The notes beneath the pieces are model-generated. The model searched no databases. It saw only the letters and a list, made by a program, of their open reading frames with translations, and was not told where the DNA came from. Below are positions 42,763 through 54,200 of a stretch of DNA of 64,000 bases, in pieces (positions within the stretch are counted from its first letter, which is position 1; every line of letters begins with the position of its first letter). Location of the stretch: NCBI GenBank assembly GCA_039566865.1, contig CM076956.1, forward strand, positions 10,923,511 to 10,987,510, read 5' to 3'. Made by a program: the position numbers and the translations under genes. This DNA comes from Aurelia coerulea. Its lineage: Eukaryota; Cnidaria; Scyphozoa; Semaeostomeae; Ulmaridae.

Positions 42763-43215
42763 ATGTTGGTATCACTATTTGCAGCAAAAGTATTACAATA
42801 ATCGCTTTTGGGGGCTTGAGACCTAGTACCCCCGTCTAAAATAGCACTTGGGGCATTTTTCAGCAGAGGTCTGCATCTTATCTTTTTCAGCATATCAAAT
42901 TGTCCATTTCTACCAATTTTCATGGTGGTATCACTATTTGCAGCAAAAGTATTACAATTATCGTTTTTGGGGGCTTGGGACCTAGTACCCCCGTCTAAAA
43001 TAGCACTTGGGGCATTTTTCAGCAGAGGTCAGCATCTTATTTTTTTCAGCATATCAAATTGTCCATTTCTACCAATTTTCATGGTGGTATCACTATTTGC
43101 AGCAAGAGTATTACAATTATCGTTTTGGGGGGCTTGGGACCTAGTACCCCCCGTCTTAAAATAGCACTTGGGGGCATTTTTCAGCTGGGGTCTGCATCTT
43201 ATCTTTTTCAGCGCT
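42763..43215. repeat. 159-bp tandem repeat, about 2.8 units
   Basis: GGTATCACTATTTGCAGCAA starts at 42768, 42927 and 43086. Each unit includes GGGGGCTTG, ACCTAGTACCCCCGTCT and ATAGCACTTGGGGCATTTTT. Open frames here are periodic artefacts. Confidence 0.95.
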
Positions 43216-43597
43216 CAAAACTACCACAGTGACCCAAGTTTCATGCTGGTATCCGATTTTGCACAACATTTTTGCTAACAGCCTCGACTATACAGTGTAA
43301 ACGAGGTTGAAAGTTGAAAGTAATGCCCCTAAACCTTTGTGGCTAACTGCATGAGCATGCGAAAAGGAAGTCAAATTATAAGGAGTCTCCTCACACAGAA
43401 CAGTACTCAAGGTAATTCATCTCGCTCAAAAATTTATTGTGCTGCACGAGAAGTTTTTTCATGATTTGATCGAGAGTTTTAGGCCCTTTTCAGGCATTTT
43501 ACAACCAGGAAATTATCGTAAAGTCGAATTTACCTATGTTTTCAGTGCTCATAAAAACGCAATACAAAATTATGAAAAATACTTCAATCACTCAGCC

Positions 43598-45036
43598 CTA
43601 AAAGACGGGGTCAAACGGTGTCTTAGCAAAAAACATTACAATTAACTAGAACATGTTTCGAGTGCGTGTGCCAAAGGTTATCTTTGGGAACCTTCTGCAA
43701 AAAATTCTATGGCCGTTTAGAATGTGTGGTCATTTCTTGAAATGGCATGTGGTCGTTACTGAAACCAGTGTTGTTTTACATTAACTGAACTGATATTTTA
43801 AATAACGCCATAAACTCATTTCAAATTAAGTACAAGTCATGCAGCTGAATTCTAGAAACTAGGATGAATTGAGGAAACTAAAAATCAAAACACATTAACG
43901 TATAATGGATTCAAGAACCAGGAACTCTACTCTTTGTGACGTCTGGTTTCAATACTGCATCAAATCATATCAAATTCAGTTCAGAGGCATAACATTCTTT
44001 CTTATCACAGTTATAAATACAAAGACTTCTCCAATGCTTCTTCTTGAGTTTTAGTATCATAATGCATCTCATTGACTTCTGCCGTAGTTTGTAGAATATG
44101 ACTCGCTTTTGCTACATTCTGGGCAGATTTTATGAGCATTCTGACAAAACGTTATGGATGTCATGTTGCACAAATGTTTGTCTTGCTCTGAATCCTGGGT
44201 CAATTTGGAAGCTGTGAAGATGTTTGTTCCAGGCGTTAGGACTGCTTTCAAACCATACACCTATCAGATAGCCTTTTTGAGAATTCAAGCAGCTCCCAGT
44301 TATGGGCAAGCATCTGGTGTATAGTAAGGAAATCTATTCTCTTCCGAGTGGAAATGATTTGCTAAGTGCAGCATCATACAATAGGTGAAAAGCTTCAGTC
44401 TATCAACGTTGACAGTCTTAGTGGTGTCTCTGGTGTCTGTAGTCTCAGAAACTGCTCTGAAACGTCGAAGTGGCACCACAGAATCGCAAAATTTGCCCTG
44501 TCCTCATAACTATCAAATCAATCAGATCAATAACCATTTGTTCTCGTTCTGAAGAAAGTATGGCCAAAATCAGCTACAACTATGACTTTAAAGTTCAAGA
44601 GGAAACATTAGGTCTAGTCGGACAGTGATAAGAAAGAACGTGGTGCTTCGGAATTGAATTTGACATGATTGATACAGTGTCGGGTTCAGACGTCACAAAG
44701 AGTAGAGTTCCTGGTTCTTCAGTCCACTATACGTTAGTGTATTTTGATATTTAGTTTCTTCAATTCATTCTAGTTTCAAGAATTCAGCTGAATGACTTGT
44801 CTTTAATTTGAAATGAGTTTAGCGCATTATCTCCAATATTAATTCGGTTAATGTAAAACAACACTGGTTTCTGGCACGACCACATGTCATTTTCAAGAAA
44901 TAGCAACACATTCGAAAACGGCCATAGTATTTTTTGCAGAAGGTTCCCAAAGATAACCTTTGGCACACGCACTCGAAACATGTTCTAGTTAATTGTAATA
45001 CTTTTTGCTAAGACACCGTTTGACCCCGTCTTTTAG
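43598..45036. mobile_element. Large foldback element, 1,439 bp with about 415-bp arms
   Basis: Left arm begins CTAAAAGACGGGGTCAAACG; the right arm ends with the inverse, CGTTTGACCCCGTCTTTTAG. The arms stay matched through GAACATGTTTCGAGTGCGTG, TTTGCAGAAGGTTCCC equivalents, AACTCTACTCTTTGTGACGT and CTTTCTTATCAC. The unpaired centre (about 44013-44620) has no clear transposase. No target-site duplication was read. Confidence 0.92.
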
Positions 45037-45192
45037 ATTTTCAACTGTTTCTACCTAAATATCGGTTTTTATCCTCAAATATGGTACTTGTAGTAATATC
45101 ACTGTGCAGCCATCAAACAACACTCGATTTTTTCTTATCCATTAAGTTGTTCTGTTGCTGCCGGTTGAAAGTGGGATCTTTTCTCTGGGTTA

Positions 45193-45794
45193 CCGGGTGA
45201 CCCAGAAAAAAGTGACCCAACGCAAGTTGTTATAGAAAAAATTAAGTGGCCGATTGAAATGCTTCAAACGTCGTTTTGTCGCAAAAAGACTAGCCTACGT
45301 TATGAGCATTTTTCGCATTTTTTTCGGCGCATTGAATTATGGATTTTGAGGAAAAGTGCGTGCCTGAAATCCTCAAAAAGTTGTCAAAAACAGGGGATCG
45401 ATTTAAAGCCATTTCAGATCTTCAAAAAGACGTGTTTCATGTTAGCCTGGGAATAGGCAACTCAGTCAAAAGTTTTCAGAGCAAATTTATAGTCCCAAGG
45501 TACCTAAAAATATTCCCAGGCCGAAATGAAACACCCTTCTCGTTGTTTAGAAGATCTGCGATGGCTTTAAATCGACCCTCTGTTTTTGATGAATTTTTGG
45601 GGATTTTGGGAATGCCCTTTCCTCGAAATCCTTAATTCGGAAATTTACCGTGCCCAAAAAAACTGCGAAAAATACTCATAACGTAGTAGGCTTGTCTGTT
45701 AGCAACAGAACAACGTTTGAAACATTTCCATCGGCCACTTACTTTTTTTCTTTACAACAGATTGCGTTGGGTCACTAATTTTTGGGTCACCTGG
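45193..45794. mobile_element. TA-flanked foldback MITE, 602 bp
   Basis: TA|CCGGGTGACCCAGAAAAAAG at the left and TTTTTGGGTCACCTGG|TA at the right. Inner arms pair throughout (AAGTGGCCGATTGAAATG / CATTTCCATCGGCCACTT; CTACGTTATGAGCATTTTTC / GAAAAATACTCATAACGTAG). Confidence 0.95.
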
Positions 45795-45832
45795 TACCAT
45801 AAATTTCAAATAGGCTACACTTTCAAAGAATA

Positions 45833-46216
45833 CACTCATTTTTATTAGAAACTAAGGTCCGGTGATGGTAGGCAGTTTCTTAAATTTTTGGGCCATTTTG
45901 CTAGCAAAAGTTTCTTATTTGTTTCTTATACTGTTAATGCCAGAAGTGTAGAGTTCATTTTGTCTTGTCTAAAGGACTCCCAAATTACTTAGTACGATCT
46001 CAAAACAAGTAAATAACATAATTCGCACTCAAAATAATGTCCAAACAGTTGCTATAACTTTACACTGTCAAAACATTTTTGATTGCGATAGGAAAATTGA
46101 AATTGTAAATTACAAAGGTTTCTTAGCTTTTTCAATTCAGGTAGGGTTGTTTCTTAACTTTCGAAAAATTGAGCCTACCGTTTCTTACAAGTGGTTTCTT
46201 ATAAAAAAAATGAGTG
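45833..46216. mobile_element. CACTC-ended TA-flanked MITE, 384 bp
   Basis: TA|CACTCATTTTTATTAGAAAC on the left and GTTTCTTATAAAAAAAATGA then GTG|TA on the right. Interior matches 51575-51913 (AATAACATAATTCGCACTCA). Confidence 0.92.
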
Positions 46217-47608
46217 TAAAAGCAAATGCATATGGTGTTGCAGCATCCTTATTTACGACCAATGGTAACTAATGAAAATTTGGATATATAATCACAGTCA
46301 GTCGGCATCAAGCCACTTTATACACAATGATTAATTTTTCTTTATGCTGCCTCAATCTATAGTAAGAACCCAGATAACATATTATGTTATCGTGTCAGAA
46401 CGGATACCAAAGTCAAAAAAGATTCACAGGGATATGAGGTAAATGTTATGTAATAATGCAGTTACTGTACGCTAACATAATGTGTTCTAAAATCTTAATT
46501 CTCGTAAGTTAGCTAAAATTATCTAGGTTGGACTTCAAACAAATGTTGAAGACTGAAAGACATGAAAATATCGAACGACAATTTAAGAATACACTAAGAA
46601 TAATATATGCAAAAATTACAGTATAGTGTAGGTATAACGAACAATAAATGTAAGCTGAATTATGTGTTACAGACAGTTTAACAAAAGCACTAAAAATCAA
46701 ACTAATTTCGCTGTCAGATTCAATCCTAAACGAACCCAGGAAATTTTTCCAATCAAAGAGCTGCCCTTAAATAGAAAAATCCTTTCGCCTTTCCTGAGGG
46801 AGCTCTCTCTGGAGGGACCTCCCGGGAGGTAAGAGAATTTCGGAAGCAAATTGCTGAAAACTTATACCACGTTCAGCGGCACTAGGCCTACCTGCTACAA
46901 AGTCACGAGAGTGCCTTCCATCTCCCCGGAGTGGTAATGCTACCCTTCTAGCCCGTTTGTAAGCAGAGAGGAATTGGCCAAATACATCCACCGTGCATGC
47001 GGAAATCTTTTCCCGATGGCTCGTGTCACTAAAGGTCGGTTTGAAAACATGCCGTGAAATTTAACCGAATTACCCCGAAAATCGCACTCATTTTCTTGCG
47101 TTCTAGATAAAATATTGGTATTTCCTTACCGATAACTTTACTGTGCAGCAATTAATCAGCAAACAACAATTTTGCATTGAGGCCAACACCAGAGCTACCA
47201 TGACAGAAGAGTTGAAGATGGCAGAAACTGCTACGGCATGGCAACCCTCGATATCCCCATATCCCCACCAGTAGTAGTGAACTCGCCAATTAATTTTCAT
47301 TCAACAAAAATACGGGCAAAGAACTGTCAACAGAATCTACTGCTGCTTCAAAGGTGCTCTAGGGAATTTACTTTCAATGCAATGAAACAGTCATTGTTAC
47401 AATTACGCTTTTGATTTTCAATTAAAGTAAACAATTCTCTTGATAACTGATGAAGTAATACGATGTCCCAAAACGAACAACTTATATCTAATATGATGGT
47501 CCCTTGAGAAAGTCTTCGCAGTCCTGTCTTTATGGAAAACCAGCGTGCAACTTTGCTATGGATGAATTGACCACCGCCTGGCTTCGCTGGCATTTTAGCT
47601 CTTCAGTG
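46217..47608. other. Intergenic, no gene apart from the GC-rich block
   Basis: AT-rich sequence without repeats that I could recognise, except the GC-rich block at 46767-46991. Confidence 0.4.
46767..46991 (-). other. GC-rich block with a 74-codon open frame, unassigned
   Basis: Markedly richer in G+C than its surroundings. The minus frame reads YKRARRVALPLRGDGRHSRD and ends RRKDFSI. No splice sites or homology are obvious to me. Could be an exon, a SINE-like repeat or chance. Confidence 0.25.
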
Positions 47609-47617
47609 ATAGCGGCT

Positions 47618-47760
47618 TAGACTTATGACGATGAGTCCTTGTTTTCGCTCCATTACCCCCTCCCCCCACACTACCCATTCCGCTTCAACGAAGGAATGAC
47701 TATACAGTAAAAAATAATTCAATTCAATGGAGCAAAACTTAGACAAATATTATCAGTCTA
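47618..47760. mobile_element. TAGACTTATGA-ended MITE, copy C, 143 bp, 9-bp TSD
   Basis: Exact ATAGCGGCT at 47609-47617 and 47761-47769. Begins TAGACTTATGACGATGAGTC and ends TCAGTCTA. An internally deleted member of the family. Confidence 0.93.
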
Positions 47761-47769
47761 ATAGCGGCT

Positions 47770-48608
47770 CTGCTTTTAGTTGGAGAGCAACCGTAACGTT
47801 TGCCTTATTCATAGCCCTGCAACCAAGTTATCGATAATGGTAAGAAAAATGCCAAAATATAATTTAGTTATCGGGATTTCAGATAAACTATTTTCGGGAT
47901 ACTTCGGATAGAACCTAAGACACCGGAGTGTTTCCCGTTTTCCAGGACATGCCCAAGGGTGGTGGGGGGGGGGGGCGGGGTATTTGACTTTCAATTGCAC
48001 GGGGGTGTGCACTCCAAGAAATAATTTTATCATCCGGCTTTATAATTTTTCCCTCGAAATGATAGCCGGCTTTAGAACAAATAGGTGAAAAATATACTCC
48101 AAAAACGTAAGAAATTCATGGAAAAACAATGAAATAACACTTTTGATACCCGACGTTAGAAAAGAGGCGAACACGATACTTGGGAAGGAGTGCACACCCT
48201 GTCAGCAAAATATATTAAGTACCCCCCCTCCCCCGGGGAACCAGCATTTGCTAATTAGAAAATTTTCCTGCTGTTTACGTTAAAATTATTCTTAGGGTTT
48301 CGTCATGGTGTCCTTGTAAATACCCTTCAAAAAAATTTCGATTTTCACAAAGATAAAGGAGAAGGTGATGTTCAAAATGAAAATCATTTTGACGCTAAGT
48401 ATTGATGATCTCGAATTCTGTAACATTAGTTTTAAAATCCAGGAGCTCCGAAATGTCTACTGAAATTTCCCTCGTACTTTTCCAACAGAAGAGTAGGCCT
48501 ACCTCAATTAGCTACACCTTTTGACTATACTGCATTATAAGTACGAAGCTGCATGGAATGGCAATTCTATATTTTACAACTGGTACCGCACGAAAATAAT
48601 ACAAATTA
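47770..48608. other. Intergenic, no gene seen
   Basis: Contains a 13-base G run at 47960 and a C-rich patch near 48225; the tracts GTGTGCACTCC and GGAGTGCACACC (about 48006 and 48190) are inverted and may mark another small MITE. Confidence 0.4.
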
Positions 48609-49063
48609 CAGTAAAAACCCGCGTATAAGAACCTACAATTTTGCAAGTCAGCCTAACTAAGTTCTTATGTTTTGGGTATTTAGTCAGGTTCTTAAATTGG
48701 TTCTTATTTTATTCATGGCATTCAGGAATTTCTTTTCTTCAGATTCAAACTTCAGGCCTATTATTTACTGTCAGTTCACATCAGTTGAGTTTATGAGGTA
48801 ATATTCCCCAACAGAAATTTGTGGAAGAATCAGAAATGTTTATATAATCCAGAGAAAATCTTTCAAAAGCTTCTCATCAGGTAATATAAACATTTTTTAT
48901 TCTTCCACAAATTTCTGTTGTGAATAAGAACCCATGCTCTCTAAAAATAAGAACCTATTTCAAATTCCAGGCTGAATGGGTTCTTATATAATTGGGGTTT
49001 AATTGCAAAATTTCAGCCTGTAGGTTTTTAATTCACTAGGTTCTTATTCGCGGGTTTTTACGG
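48609..49063. mobile_element. TA-flanked MITE with AAAAACCCGCG ends, 455 bp
   Basis: TA|CAGTAAAAACCCGCGTATAA, GAACCTACA at the left; TAGGTTCTTATTCGCGGGTT, TTTACGG|TA at the right. TTCTTAT/ATAAGAA motifs recur inside. A palindromic stretch (AATTTCTGTTG and inverse) is seen near 48820/48910. Confidence 0.9.
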
Positions 49064-49217
49064 TACATGCTTTCCAATGATATGTATGGAGTTTTTTTAC
49101 GAAAATCTGCAACAGTTTAATTACATTCAAATGTTTCAAAACTTTCATAGTGTCTTACAGTATTGACTCGAGGAATAATTGAATAATTGACTGTATGTTT
49201 GCATTCATAAATGATCA

Positions 49218-49950
49218 CACGTATTTTTTCTTACAAGAAACTAAGAATTTGAGCAAGTACAGTATTGAATCATAGTCTATGATTGAATGTTTCTCAAAGT
49301 TATCAGATTTTGAATTCTCGGAGCTTCTCACTAGTATCTTACTATCTTACGAATCATACAACAATCTTCATCTCATTTCCTGCACCCTCGTGAACATTAA
49401 AAAGAAGCTTGTTGAAGCCTTTCAAACTTAGAAGGTCCAATAATGTTGTACGCTTATTTTTTATAAGAAACTGCCCATAAGAAATTCAACTCTCAGATTG
49501 CCAAAAATTAAAGGGTCTATTTCATCCAGCATGCCTCTGTCTCTTGGTTGGCCTCTGTTGTCACCATTTTCGTGGGCCATGAAAATCGCGACAACAAAGG
49601 CCAACCAAGAGACGGCACGTGCGAGGCATGCTGGATGAAACAGACCCTTTCAGAAACACCAGTACTGGAAATTTTGATAAAGGAAATCCTTGACATATTT
49701 TTACTGTCTTTTCATTTGTTTCCTGTACCATATTACTTGGAAGGTACTTGCTTGAGTGATGCCTAAACATTAGAAAGGCTTGAAAACACCTTGTTTTGAA
49801 ATGTTCACGAGGGAACAGGTAGTGAACATGAAGAATGTTATGGAACCTTTAAGAAACTCGCAAGAAACTGTGAGTATTCAAAAGCTGATAATTTTAAGAA
49901 ACTTTCAGCACTGGCCCAAATTCTTAGTTTCTTATCGAAAGAAATGCGTG
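49218..49950. mobile_element. CACTC-related MITE, 733 bp, with a nested insertion
   Basis: Left CACGTATTTTTTCTTACAAG AAACTAAGAATTTG; right end inverse, CAAATTCTTAGTTTCTTATC then GAAAGAAATGCGTG|TA. It is longer than its relatives because of internal palindromes, including the element at 49512-49648. Confidence 0.8.
49512..49648. mobile_element. Nested hairpin MITE, 137 bp
   Basis: GGGTCTATTTCATCCAGCAT, GCCTC...GTCTCTTGGTTGGCC and TTGTC pair with the inverse at the right (GACAACAAAGGCCAACCAAG, CATGCTGGATGAAACAGACC). Inserted inside the 49218-49950 element. Confidence 0.9.
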
Positions 49951-51022
49951 TAGTCATAAAAGTGGTCATTATTCACCAGAAATGTTCCAAACAAGTATTT
50001 ATCGAACAGGGCCGTAGCAAGCATCTCAAACTTAGGAGGGGCACAATACTTCAAGGGCATTTTTTCATTACGCTAAAGGGGCATTTCCTGAAAATAAAAA
50101 GTGCTATCGAAGGATCCCGAAGAGAGGAGCTCAAAACTTGGCACAGAATTTGAGCTCGGGAAAGTCCGACTTTCTACAAGTGAATTTTAACTCTTTTAAA
50201 TTGCATAGGAGCAAAAGGTATCTTTTTGGAAACAACACGGGAATTTTAATGGGGGGGGGGGGATGAATTTGAGGGCTTTCCTCAACTTTGACTGTATAAT
50301 TCAAACTAGTTTTGACGCAACTTATAATCGTAACATAATACAAAAATATGATCAATCTGAACTTGTTTTTTCCAAACACCGAATATTAATTTCTATTGTC
50401 AACAATCTCAATTAAGTTCTGTCCAAGTCATTCTTTTTTCTTCTCGAATCAAGATCTGGTGCCCCAACCGATCTACTCTCGAGTCCAAAACAGATGCATC
50501 CCATTTATTGATTTCTTGAAAATCCCACCCCAGACCTCCATATTCCGGATCCCCTGTTTAACGATTTTGAGCCTCTCTTAAAGGTTGAACAATTTTGAGA
50601 TCAAGTTTCCGAAAATATGACTCGAACTGTATTTTTCCCTTCTAATATCGTAAAAGCTCTAATAAGCCCCCTCTCTTTTAAGCCCCTCTCTGGAGTGTCC
50701 GAAGTTAAATAAGCTCCCGGGGGCTTAATAGAGCTTTTAAATTAGTTGCCATTTACGAGTCTCGATTTGCGGTTTGTATGATAGGGAAATACTCCAGTGT
50801 ATTGTATCTATTTTCATCTTATAAAACTTGTAAATATTTCCAGTTGTGGTAAATGATACATACCGCCCTAGTCTATTCTGGACCCTTCGTCTGTTTGAGT
50901 TCGCAAAACTTTCCACCCATCCCATTTGTTTCAGACATTATTCTGGATTCGAGAGTAACAATACTGAGACAGATAACATACATCTGCCAAGGGAAAATTA
51001 CAACATGGATGCAGCAGCCCTT
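49951..51022. other. Intergenic and 3' region of the coiled-coil gene
   Basis: Holds a GGGCCGTAGCAAGC element start near 50010, a G run at 50252, and a GCTCTAATAAGCCCCC / GGGGGCTTAATAGAGC inverted repeat (50654-50736). Minus-strand AATAAA (plus TTTATT near 50503) is a possible poly(A) signal of the coiled-coil gene, about 515 bases after its stop. Confidence 0.45.
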
Positions 51023-51260
51023 TCATACCCAATGTTCCATTCTCTCTTTGCCCTCAGGATTCTTGGCATTTCCACCTTGTGAGTCAGGAGCAGGGCTTCG
51101 TCTGTCAGGACTACGCCCCTCTGGGCTACGCTTAACTGGGCTACGGCGCCCAAGAGCGGGCGATAGACGTGGAAATTTGATTTCTTTCAGCAAGATTGGC
51201 CTGTGGATTTTGTTTGGTTGGGAAATTGCTTTTCGCTCTTGTTCTTTGGCAGCATTTGCT
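51023..51260 (-). CDS. Coiled-coil gene, last coding exon
   Basis: Acceptor TTTCCTTACAG; the single A completes an Arg codon with exon 2. Encodes ANAAKEQERKAISQPNK, then GRRSPVKRSPEGRSPDRRSP and ends MEHWV, TGA. The intron before it carries the MITE at 51575-51913. Confidence 0.85.
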
Positions 51261-54200
51261 CTGTAAGGAAAATTGAAACCATAAAAACTCAACAGATATT
51301 TCTAAATAAATTTAAAATAAAAAATTATGTCTATGAAATAAAGATTTACCTTACCCTTTAAGGATATGCAGCACACATTTACAGTACTCAATATTACTTT
51401 CTTAACTGGGGAAATATGTTTCGAATAATTGATATGCTTATGTAAAAAATCGAAATTAATTATTAATTAACACCTTTCAAATATTGTCAATCTGGCATGC
51501 ATCTTTTATGGGAACGGCCTGGTTTATCATACAAGATAGCTTCATTGACAGTTGGTACCAATGATACAGAAACACACTCATTTTTCTATATAAGAAGCTG
51601 AGGTCCGGGGCTGCCAGGTAGTTTCTTAAATTTTAGGACACTTTTGCTACAAAAGTTTCTAATGTGTTTCTTATACCTTTAATGCTGGAAACGAAGGACT
51701 CTTAAATTACTCAGTAAGATCTCAAAAGAAGTAATAACATAATTCGCACTCAAAACGATGTCAAAACAGTTGCTATTTCTGTACGGTGTGAAAACATTTT
51801 TGAGTGCAAATTACAAACATTTATTGGCTTTTTAAATTCAGTAGGGTAGCTTTTTAAGTTTCGAAAAATTGAGCCTACCGTTTCTTATAAGCTGTTCCTA
51901 TAAAAAATGAGTGTATTTAAGTTAACTGACGGAGCCAAATGTAGATGCAATCTATAAACAGGATAAAGAAAACCCCTACACACGCACGCTGTTGCTCATC
52001 TAGCTAAACGATATTCACACACGACACGTGCCGAAATCATCAATACAATAAGCTTATGTTAGACATCTCCGTTAACTAAACAAAATATTGATATAATGCA
52101 GAACCAAAGGCAAAGAGATTTTCTAACGCCTATCAAACAAATAACAACAGTAATCAGAGAAGCCTCTGTGCACAAATAGATTACCGAGGAAGGCTTCGAC
52201 CTTTTGAAGTTCTTTGCGTAGCATCTTTTGAGGAAAAGGAAAAAGGCCTAAACTCGATCTAAGGTAGGCTGAAGATACCTACCTATTTGTCTCGTAGTAT
52301 GACGGCGGTGGAGCTTTCTGCGTGGACGGCGAAGGAGGAGCATTATCCCCATCACTGGAATCAGGCCTACTGCCAATAGAATCAGTATCGGAGAAATATT
52401 TGACAGGAGCAATAATGGAACCAATGCTAACTTTCGCTTTAATCAGTTGTCCTTGATCTTTTAAATCGGAATGTCTCTTAGATAATGGTGCAGAATCACT
52501 TCTTGATAAAGAGCTACTTTTCTCCTTGGCTACATCATGAGCAACTACCTTGTGAATTTCACCGATGGATTTCTTTCGCGGCACATCATTAATAGAGTCA
52601 TACATTTTCATCTGACTAACATCCGAGTTCTCAAAGTCAGGCATGCTTCGCTCATGAGTTGGTGAAGCGAGATCTGACATAGTTCGGCCATGACTTGGTC
52701 TCTCAACTTCAACCAGACTAGGACCATCAAAATAAAGCTGCTTCCTTAGGCCGAAATTCTCTTTGAGAATCTTTTCGAATTTCTTTTCGAAGATTCGCTT
52801 ATGTCGTGAACTTTCAAGGTGTTTTTCCATCGCTACATCGTTAGCCCGCGCTACAGCCTTTTGCAAATCAAGTATGAGTTCTTCAGATTCATGTAACTTT
52901 TGTTTATACTCGATATTTTCATCCTCCAGACAAGCAATTTGAGACTGAGTATTGCCAAGATCTTCTCTAGCAGCCTCCAACTGCTCCCGCAATTCCCTAA
53001 CACTATCATTTTCATTCACACCTCGTTGAGCAGCCTCGCTTTCCATTCGAGGCCTCGATAGCTCCTCTTTTAGTACCTTGACCTCTTTTTCAAGATCCTC
53101 CTTTTCATGTTGAGTTCTCGCTACCAACATTTGTAGTTCATTTTTCCTGGCTTTTAAGCTCCTAAGAGTATTTGCGTTCAATTCTTCGGAATTTCTCACT
53201 CGATCGAGCAAAGTCTTATTATTCGCGTGAGCTTTCGCCACATCATCTTGCAGAGTATTAGCGCGATGTCTTAGTTCTTCATTCTCTGTAATAAGTTCAT
53301 TCATATTTGGTTCATTACTGTGTGTTGGTGGTAGCTGAGACAATTTGCGTATCTTTCCAGACAATTCGTTATTTTCCAACTTAGCATTTTCCAAACTCTT
53401 CTCAAGCAGATTCTTATCCCGTCTCAGTCGTTCAATGTTTTGACTGAGTCCATCAATCGAATGTCTAAATTTGGACTCCTTTCCTTGCGCCTGCTCTAAA
53501 TGTGTTTTTGTAACACTTAGATCTTTCTGAATCATTCGTTGCTCGTCTTTCAATCGATCAATCTCTAACAACAGTTCATTTCGCAATTCTTCATTTCTTA
53601 ATAATTGTTCGTTCTCTTTTTGTGACATCAGAGTATTCTCCGTCTCCTTACTCAATTTTTGAATCGCGTCCATTTCATCTAACTCAAATTTAGAATACTC
53701 CAATTGCTCTTGCAACAGTTTCTTCTCACTTACTGCCTTCTCAACATCTGCGCATGCGTTACGCAGTTGTCTGGTAACTTTCTCAAGATCGGTTTTCAAA
53801 ATGGCGGCCTCAGATCGTAAACTCCCAATCTCAAGTTGCATCGTGCTTTTATCCTTTCTCAATGTCGTGACTGAACTTTCCAAATCCTTCGATTGTTTCT
53901 TCGATTGCTTTAAGTCTGCTTCAAGTTCTTTGACTTTCGTTTCAGCTCGCTCTATAAATATATTCAAATCTCCAACCTTCGATTTCAACCCTGAAACAGC
54001 ACTTTCGTCTCCACTTTGCGATTCTAACTTTGCCCGAAGTCTCTTCACTTCTGCTTGCAATATCTGCTTTTCATCTGCATGTCTCTGGTTTTCTTCGTTT
54101 ACACGTGCTTCAATTGCAGCTTCTAAATCGCATTTTTCTTTCTGGGCATCCGATAAACTTTGTTCCAGCTCCCTCAATCTGTAATCGGCATCCCTTAACT

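Noticed and set aside
42573..43164. Frames across the 159-bp repeat
   Set aside because: Periodic sequence; no conserved protein signal.
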